A DNA stretch of 64,000 bases, from NCBI GenBank assembly GCA_018350325.1, contig JAEVLN010000007.1, positions 711,109 through 775,108 of the forward strand, written 5' to 3'. The first letter of the stretch is position 1; every line of letters begins with the position of its first letter. Made by a program: the position numbers and the translations under genes. Below are positions 56,801 to 64,000 of the stretch, piece after piece. Source of the DNA: Globodera rostochiensis (taxonomy: Eukaryota > Nematoda > Chromadorea > Rhabditida > Heteroderidae). The notes beneath the pieces are model-generated. The model saw nothing but the letters and a program-made list of their open reading frames with translations. It did not search any database and had not been told where the DNA came from.

Positions 56801-59800
56801 TACCTCAACTGGCAAGCATTGATCTAAATCCAAACCCACTCTAATCTAACGCTTATAGGCTCAATGGAAAGGATACTCGGCGCTGTTATTTGAAAGCCAA
56901 GTGTCAAAAAGCGTTTACAAAAAAACAATGCTTGACGTGCAAAAAAACCTTGGGTGCTGGCACAACTGAAACTGGATGCTATTGTAGCTCTGGTGACACA
57001 AAAGCAGATAGCATGCATTCGGATGAGCTTGAACAAATGTATTCATTCTGATTATCAGTCACATAATAGCTGCATTTAAACAGCTTGTCGAATCATGCTG
57101 GAAAGTGTCCTAACTGTGCAGCTCAACACCCTGGATTTTGCTTCCTGTGCCAGCAACTCTTTGTACTTACCAATGATGGACCACCACGCAAAGTTTTCCT
57201 CCTGTGCTGCAATTCATACTTCCATCGGGACTGCTGGTATTATTACTCAAAATCTGTCAAAGCGCATGTCTTATGCTATAGGTATGCTGAACAAAGGGAC
57301 AAATGTCCAATCGCTCACTGCACAAACATGTGGCATGGCGTTAAGGATGTGGACTACATGTAAGCTATTTGTGTGAAAAAAAATATTAATGTGCCACTTA
57401 AAGGCCTACGTGTGGCAATTTGACACAACAAATAACACGCGCCTTGCCAGTTGAACGGGGCCGTTTTGGAGGTCGCTCAAAACGTCAGGGAGCGAGTGTA
57501 CAGACGCCAATTTCACAAAACACGCTTTCCAACCTGTCGCAAAACACAATTGATTCAATGTTGATGCCTCCTCCTTCATCTCTTGCACCACGGCGGTCCA
57601 CGCGTGTGCCGAAAGCAACAGCAATTTTCAATACACCTGGATCAAGCCGAGCCGAGATTGCACCTGTCACGCACATGTGTTCGACACCACACTCAAGTCA
57701 CTTTGGGCTTGGCTGTGGAGCCATTGGTGCCAAACATCTGCCAGACTACTACAATTCAATCACGACTGTAATACCAAATCTCTTTCATTAAATCTACGAC
57801 TTTATTCAGGAGCTTTGTACATGCCCTTATTGCCAAGCTCTGCTTCTACCGTCTGAAGCAATTGGTGACAGTGCCTTTTCAAAATGCTGTGCAAAAGGGC
57901 GCGTCTGCCTTCGTGAACGATTTGACAACCTCCAACAAAGGCCTGCCAACATCATGGCTTTGTTCACAAATCGCGACACCCTTACGATTCGCCGACATTC
58001 TGATTTGGTCCAACGCTCAATGACCTACAACGACAGCTTGGCCTTCGGATGCATCAGAATCCAACGCACACGAAACTTTGCGAACAGCTTCCGCATCGTA
58101 AAATGTAACAACATGATTCGTTATGTCCTGTGGGATTTCAACCCTCCTATGGCTGATCTCCCTCAACTTCACGGACAACTGTTTACAATTCCGCCTGCGG
58201 ATGCTCGACTACGGATTGACCAAATAGCAGAAGACCAATTGCTTGATGTAATACATTTTCCAATCAAACTCATAAAGCTGACACTAATTTTAGCCTGAAT
58301 TGTTGAATTATCTGCACGAAGTGCTGCGAGAAAACCATCCCTTTGCAAACGTCTACCAGACTGCTGCTGAAACATACCGACAGCTGGAAGCAAACGATAA
58401 ACTGAACTTCCGGATGCTGGTTGTTGACACTAACACCAAAGGGGATGAACGAGCAGTCGAAGAAACCGGACAACAACAACCCGATGCAAATTTGGCAGAA
58501 CCACAAGAACGTCAAATTATGGAAATTCATCCGGGGAGAATTAACGTTGAGACTGTGGCTGGCAGCAAACTTGTGGCACAGGTACCAAAATTGTACTCAA
58601 CGAATATAATGAATATGTTTAAAGTTCTATCTTGACACTGGCGCAAATGTTCCGCCTTCACACGAATACGATATCATCTTAAAAGGAAGACAAGGAACTG
58701 GCGAACGTGACATGAAGTGGTGGAACCGCAACGTGGACCCAACACTGTTCCCCCTTCTATTCCCACGTGGACAATTTGGCTTTGGTAGGAGATTTTACAT
58801 CTTTCTGCATGCTCCTATTATTTTAATTTTATAGAAAACGGCATCAAATTGAAGTTAAAAGAAAATGAGAAGTTCGATGCAGCATACCGACAACTGCGAG
58901 AAAACGATGGCGAACTCATTCCTGAAGATAAGGAATTGGGAGAAGAAGCCGAATTTTTGGGCCCAGAATTGGAGCGTCAGTTGCACCGCCGAGACAATAC
59001 ATCAAGAGCGCAATGGTGGCGTTACATGACCCAGCTACGGGGATCCTGGCAAGGTTCCCACTGGCTATGGGACTGGCATGACCTGGCTCAGCTCTACACG
59101 ATCGCGTTCAACAATCGTGTGGAAGCTCAGAAAGTTCAAAAATTGAAGCAGCTGCAAGGACAACGCAGACTTGTCCGTGTTCGTGCTCTGCTCCAATGGG
59201 TTCAACAACTTCGTGACAATCAAGGTGCAAAAGTTCCAAATACGTTTGTTAGAAAGTCAAGAACTTTAGGTCTGGAAGGCACAATCGGCCAAATCTACAT
59301 GACCGATGTACATTTCCGCGGCTCTCGCCAATTCTACCAAAAAGAGTACGCCAATTGCATGACAATCTGCCGTGAAATTGGCAAGCCCGATCTGCTGATC
59401 ACGTTCACAATGGATCCAGACTGTCCGGAACTCCAACAATTATTACCACTCGGCCCAGACGGAAAACGACATCAGTGGTACGACCGACCAGACATCGTTT
59501 GCCGCCTTTTCATTGACAAACGAGATGAACTTCTTGATGATTTGACCAAACGAATGGTGCTTGGGTCAGTCATCGCCTGGTTTTTTGCGCTTGAATTCCA
59601 GATGCGGTACAATATTTGTTATTTTCCCTAAAGATTCCATTTATATGCTTTAGTGGGCTACCGCACATCCACATCTGTCTGACGCTTGATTGGGAACGCA
59701 TCCGATTAGTCGGTCGAATTCAAACGCCCGAGGACTACATGGCTGAGTATATCTGTGCTGAAATACCAGCATTGCCCAGCGGCCGTTCCAAAGAAGCAAT

Positions 59801-62800
59801 ATTGCAGCGTGAACTCCACAAAACAATCACAACAAAACACATCCACACGTGTTCTGCCCAACGTTGTCTTGTGGACGGCAAATGCACTAAACATTTCCCG
59901 GTTCTATCAAATCAAGTTTTAATCAACATCATTGTTTTTGTAGAAACCATTCTCCTATGCCTTTGTGTTTTCGGAAAATGCTTTTCCACGCTATTTGCGA
60001 AGACCACCTGCGCCTACAGAACAAGCGCGCCTGAAGAACCCCGAACGCTATGGCAACACGTTCGAGCAAAAAACGGCAAAAGGGAAAATTAGCATCAAAA
60101 ACAATTCATTCGTCATACCCTTCAACCCTTTTTTGTCGGCCAAATTCAAATCTCAGTAATACATTTTAATTTTTTGTCAATTAACATAGGACATATTTTA
60201 GCATCAATGTTGAATTTGTCGCTGGTGAAGGTTGCACAAAATACCTTTGCAAATATGTCATGAAGGGAGCCGACATGTGTTTTGTGCAAATCACAGAGCA
60301 AGGGGGCCAAAGAAGAGTGTGGCGCTATGATGAATTCCATCAAATTCGGCTGTCACGATATGTCACCTCAATCGAAGCATTTATGTCGCTTTGGGGTGTC
60401 CCTCTTGTACAACGCTCACACCAGGTCCAATTTAGCTTTGCATCGCTGTGTAATTTTATATAAAGGTTGAGGAACTTGATGTCCACGGTCCTGAAGGCCA
60501 TCGAATCGCTGTTGAAGAAGGCCAAGAAGAAGAAGCAGCAATGGCTGAGGAAGACCGTATTGAGCGTGGCGAAGAACGCAAAACCCAACTAACTGCCTAC
60601 TTTTCCTTCAACCAGTGCGTTATATATAATTTAAATAGCATTTGGTACAAACTTTTTGACAGATTGCGAAAGGATGAAGGAAATCCAGCATTGAAGCTAA
60701 CTTATGCAACGTGTTTTAAGAAAATTAGATACGATTTGCACAAAAAAGAATGGGCTCTCTACATACGGGAGGCCAGAGCAGGACAAAAGCTTTGCCGACT
60801 CAAAACCGTGTCGCCGTCCAATCTGGAACTTCTTGTAATAGCTGTTTTTCCAAGCAAAAAATTTTGTAATCCCTCAGGCTCTTCGTCATCTCCTTTTTGT
60901 CGTGGAAGATCCAACAGACTGGGCTGATCTTCGCCTATTCGATGAAGTCCAGCACGTTAACTTTGTTGAAGCAGCCAAAGCTCGAGGACTATTAGTTGAC
61001 AACATCCTCTGGAAACGGACCATCATTGAAGCCTTTGCCACCAAAAAGAGCGCTCGTCAACGCATTCGCTGGTTGGCCGTGTTTTTTGCTACTTCAAACC
61101 TGGCCAATCCGGCTGAACTTCTCGACGAAATTCTTCAACTGCCCGACAACTGGTTGGTCAACACACGTGTAGCCGGAAGCAATTTGGACGAACGCCGACA
61201 ATATGTGCTCCGAGCCCTGGAATGGTTTCTACGGGCACATGGCGTTGAACCCGATGACTTGGCAAGGCCCGACGGCTCATTTGAAACTGCTTGTGAACAC
61301 ATAGCACTGCCTAGGCCTGTTGACATCACCATTAATCGTGAAGACTACATAGCTGTATGTTGCATTTTATGTAGTTTTGGATAGCATTATTATGTAGCTT
61401 CAATTCAACCGCGACGACATCATCAACGCAAATTTGGAGCCTGAACTCCGTGATCCTGAGCTAAACAACTGCACGATGCAACAGCGCTACATGGATCTTT
61501 ATCAGGCAACGCCATACCCGAATGAAGAGCAAAAAGAGTTGATCAAAGAAGTCAATTATGCAATGCTCGATGCAGCTCGAGTCATTGACGGTCATGGCCA
61601 AGAAAAGTTTACCTCCAGCATTCACCGACTCTTCATGGTGACTGGCGAAGGAGGCGCTGGCAAAACATTTACCTACAACGTAAATCCAGTTCACCAATAC
61701 TCAAAGCATATAGCAAATAACGTTTAGAAATTGATTGCACTTTTCAAGTCTACCGGCTTCAATTTCTTGCCAATGGCTACGACTGGCATTGCGGCCGAAC
61801 TGCTTTATGAAGGCCAGACGGTACATAAGCGAATCTGCCGGCGTAAGCACGTCGACTCTTCGACTCCGCTCAGCATAGACTACGACAGCAGGCTTGCTGA
61901 AATGCTGCGTCGAACTCATGGCTTGCTCATTGACGAAATCAGTATGCAACACAAGGATGTGCTGGAATTTGTTGACAGACTTCTGCGCTCTATTGCCCCT
62001 ACTGAATACTTACGCAATACTCCGTTTGCCGGAAAAGTGCTCATCAAAAATTATGATCATAAAAAATAAAACCTTATAGGTTGTCATTCTCGGAGGAGAC
62101 TGGAAACAGTTGGCTCCTGTTGTTCCGGGCGGAGGTGATACGCATCAGCTGAATGCTTCTGTGAAAACATCTGACCTATTCGAACACTTCGTGACCCGAA
62201 AACTTCGGGCAAACCATCGCTTGCGAACGGGCCAAGACAGCTATCGCCGTTTCTTGCTTCGTGTTGGCACTGGGAACAACAACAACAAGACTTCCCACCG
62301 TGTCACCCTAAAACAGACGATGTGCGTAGCTTCGAGAGAAGAACTTATCGACTTTGTTTTTCCCGCCGAAATGCTGAACAACCCGCTCAAACATGGGGAA
62401 GAACTTGGTGGATGTGCAATTCTTTCACCATTGAACAGGGAAACATTCGAGTTGAATGAGACAATAATGGTGCTTGATGATTTAATAAAAAGACAAAAAC
62501 TTTTATACTTAGGACCGAATTGTTGGCCCTCAACGTGTCTACATTGCAACGACGCAGCCAGTCCGTGATGAAACCGGCCTGAACGACTTGGCAAATGTTG
62601 CAGCAGACGCTGATTGTGAAAACCTCTCACGCATGACGCCATCAGGACTCCCTGAACATATTCTGCGCATCAAAGTCGGAGCCATTATGATGATAATCGC
62701 CAACATCTCAATTGCCGACGGCTTGTGCAACGGCACTCGTGTGCAGATCCTGCCAGGACCAAAGGGTCGTCTTACGCAACACATCATTCGATGTCGCATC

Positions 62801-64000
62801 CTTTCCGGCAACAAACGTGGCAACGAACATGACCTGCACGCTGCACGCTTTGTGTTTGGTGGTGACCCAAATGCCAAACACGAAGGACTCATCAAGTGTG
62901 AGCGTGTGCAATTCCCACTGCGCCCGGGAAACGTTATGACGATCAACAAATCACAGGGTTGGAACAAAACCTGTTCAGGCCAACCATCATTATGTATTAA
63001 GGCCAAACTTTGTCACGCGTCGGAGTTTTGCTTGACAAATCGTCCTGCTTCTCGCACGGTCAACTCTATGTTGCACTGTCCCGCGTCAAGGACGAGGCTG
63101 GCATTCGCATCTGCACAAAACAGCCAAATTTCAAGGTCAAAAATGTTGTCATGCAGGAGCTACTGGACACAGAAGACATGGAAAATGCTCAAAAAGCGGC
63201 GGCTGTAAGAAACAATAAAGCTAAACAGTGTTTAATGATTTTTAAAGGACTCAACACCGCCTCTTTCTGACAAAGGCTCGGACTCTGATGAAGCAATGCC
63301 AGAACCTTCCGCCTCCATTATGTCAACGCCTGCTTCAGGCTCATCACTTTTCAAAATACCAAAAGTGCGCCCACAAATGGACCTTCCAGACATCACCGAA
63401 AGACCAACTTCGCAAAATCACTTTGGTCAAAGGCGACATAACCAGACAAAATGTCTCCATGATTGTCAATGCCGCAAATGGCTCAACTGAAGCGGGGTGC
63501 CGGAGTTGACGATGCTATCCATAGAGCATGCCAACCAGAAATGGACTGCTTACAAAGTGCACTCCAGACATTGCACACGTCCAATGGTAGTGACTTCACA
63601 GCTGGTTCTGTGCTACTCACGGATGCTTTTGGGAATTTGCGACAAAACGTTCAATGTAAACATTTTGTCATTTTTTGCACTTGAAAATGTTCAACTCTTT
63701 CCAGTCATCGCTCATGCATGTCGCTCCAAACGTTCAAGGCAGGCCCCTATCTGCCGAAGACACTTCAGCTTTGAAATTGTGTTATACACGGTCTTTGGAT
63801 GGCTTAATCGAGAAAAGCGGACGAACAATTGTAAATGACTGTGTGAATGCTTTTTTTTGATGGATAATTTTAAGGCATTTCCAAATATTGCAATTGGAAC
63901 CAATGGCTTCCCACGTGACTTGGCCGCTGCCGCTGCACTAGAGGCTATTTTAAGCTGGCTTAACACAAACGGAAATGAAGAGCGAGTGCAACAAATCAAC
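53810..64000 (+). CDS. Helitron transposase gene: zinc fingers, Rep (HUH/Y2), PIF1-type helicase, macro domain
   Basis: About 25 exons with introns mostly of 40-60 bases, read continuously to the right edge. Introns such as 54939-54987, 55699-55742 and 62480-62510 keep phase, and the joined product runs from a disordered N-terminus through zinc fingers to Rep, helicase and macro domains. Rep core: 'FYQKEYANCMTICREIGKPD' then 'LLITFTMDP', the HUH motif 'GLPHIHI' and the two-tyrosine 'KYLCKYVMKG'. Helicase: Walker A 'GEGGAGKT', 'LLIDEISMQH', 'ILGGDWKQLAPVV' and 'SQGQTL' formed across a splice. Family role: rolling-circle transposition by nicking and unwinding single-stranded DNA. Rep and helicase are uninterrupted apart from clean introns. 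One base disturbs the frame in the macro domain. Composition is far less AT-rich than the flanks. The first exon is uncertain, and no 5' TC or 3' CTRR end is identified. Confidence 0.93.
54096..55698 (+). other. Helitron N-terminal region, disordered Pro/Lys/Ala-rich part
   Basis: Exons from 'GRNWKADCAQRDHLLTGYAM' through a long low-complexity Pro/Lys/Gln/Ser region ('KPKPQLKRPEPTTAHKPTNK', 'KGHRPVKQNRKPKKSPSP'). No recognisable fold. After an intron (55699-55742) a more ordered segment follows, 'DEFLSLMQKGDKTAVIFLKR'. Phase is kept across three introns here, which argues that it is translated as part of the Helitron protein. Confidence 0.7.
56055..57416 (+). other. Zinc-finger cluster of the Helitron protein (RING-like)
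   Basis: At least three Cys/His modules: 'CVACRHKIKDNQIK' with 'CGCPFHQSHY'; 'CIFCKKPVDLMAGYGELTCG' with 'HKFHWE' (a C-x2-C...C-x-H-x2-H RING-like pattern); and a Cys-rich block with 'CPNCAAQHPGFCFLC', 'LCCNSYFHRDCW' and 'CPIAHC'. The CGH.FH spacing is that of RING/PHD-type zinc ligands. Role in DNA recognition or ubiquitin ligation cannot be decided from sequence. An Arg/Ser/Pro-rich linker and then 'CPYCQALLL' lead into the Rep part. Confidence 0.7.
57810..60434 (+). other. Helitron Rep (Helitron-like N-terminal and HUH endonuclease) domain
   Basis: Begins with 'CPYCQALLLPSEAIGDSAFS' and 'KCCAKGRVCL', typical of Helitron proteins, then 'DLLITFTMDPDCPELQQLL', 'RPDIVCRLFIDKRDELLDDL', HUH histidines encoded at 59664-59666 and 59670-59672, 'CLVDGKCTKHFP', 'FVIPFNPFLSAKF', and the two tyrosines at 60242-60244 and 60254-60256. 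Histidines bind the metal; tyrosines nick and join DNA. All catalytic residues appear intact. Confidence 0.93.
61396..63227 (+). other. Helitron PIF1-type SF1B helicase domain
   Basis: Walker A is at 61644-61667 ('GEGGAGKT'), 'MATTGIAAELL' at about 61770, Walker B 'LLIDEIS' near 61922, 'GGDWKQLAPVV', 'LRANHRLRTG', 'GLCNGTRVQIL', 'NVMTINKSQG|QTLSRVGVLL' across the intron at 62957-63001, and 'FSHGQLYVALSRVKDEAGIR'. No stop or frameshift across nine exons. Confidence 0.95.
63401..64000 (+). other. Macro domain at the C-terminus of the Helitron protein (cut by window edge)
   Basis: The frame that follows in phase from the helicase reads 'LRKITLVKGDITRQNVSMIV' then 'NAANG', the N-terminal signature of macro domains (ADP-ribose-binding Asp and Asn). 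A neighbouring frame continues with 'GAGVDDAIHRAC' (63497 on). Later exons give 'HVAPNVQGRPLSAED', 'LKLCYTRSLDGLIEKSGRTI' and 'AFPNIAIGTNGFPRDLAAAA', matching the rest of the fold. A single extra base in the GGGG run at 63496-63499 would account for the frame change. The linker before it is also open in a second frame with a Ser/Pro/Asp-rich reading. Confidence 0.85.

Noticed and set aside
63296..63490. Ser/Pro/Asp-rich linker frame as proof of a second frameshift
   Set aside because: Splice phase from the helicase leads directly into the macro frame, so no shift is required before the macro domain.

Overview
The window is nematode nuclear DNA. The background is strongly AT-rich, most genes have many short introns (GTAAGT-like donors, TTTCAG/TTTTAG acceptors), and the gene families are animal ones: a DEG/ENaC channel, a GT31 glycosyltransferase, an SDR16C-type dehydrogenase, an ALKBH6-like dioxygenase and lineage-specific secreted families. 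A helix-turn-helix fragment at the left edge recalls families I associate with plant-parasitic (tylenchid, possibly cyst) nematodes. That placement is inference; nothing here fixes the species.

Layout, left to right. 1-254: end of an HTH protein. 1.16-4.12 kb (-): a DEG/ENaC channel gene whose third exon is broken. 5.7-13.5 kb (+): three tandem paralogues (285, 184 and 208 aa) of a small secreted family; their introns and intergenic spaces have been invaded by non-autonomous hAT-like elements and a 31-bp minisatellite. 14.5-15.4 kb: a second element built like the one at 10.7-11.7 kb. 16.8-20.5 kb (+): a short-chain dehydrogenase. 20.8-21.5 kb: a 700-bp hAT-like element with a perfect 8-bp target-site duplication. 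23.6-23.9 kb (-): a MULE transposase remnant. 24.8-25.9 kb (-): a secreted precursor-like protein beside a long CAA repeat. 26-33 kb: mostly AT-rich sequence with tandem repeats. 31.9-37.4 kb (+): one dead and two complete copies of a type I single-pass membrane protein family with a basic, furin-like site just outside the membrane. 37.7-38.8 kb (-): ALKBH6-like gene without a recognisable 5' end. 40.5-43.0 kb (+): intact GT31 glycosyltransferase.

From 43.9 kb the sequence changes character: a 29-bp tandem array, a 111-bp near-perfect palindrome, a 2,009-bp unit present twice in tandem (each with a C-rich tract, eight 150-bp satellite copies and a GC-rich hairpin), then repeat families, then an array of about eleven intron-like cassettes (52.0-53.3 kb). 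Directly downstream, from about 53.7 kb to the right edge, lies a much less AT-rich multi-exon gene encoding a Helitron transposase. Its predicted order is a disordered N-terminal region, a cluster of RING-like zinc fingers, the HUH/Y2 Rep domain, a PIF1-type helicase and then a macro (ADP-ribose-binding) domain. The macro domain and zinc-finger cluster attached to RepHel are the most unusual features of the window.

Exon boundaries were worked out by hand from splice-site motifs, reading phase and family similarity. Where I give exon sums that divide by three, the phases were checked exon by exon.
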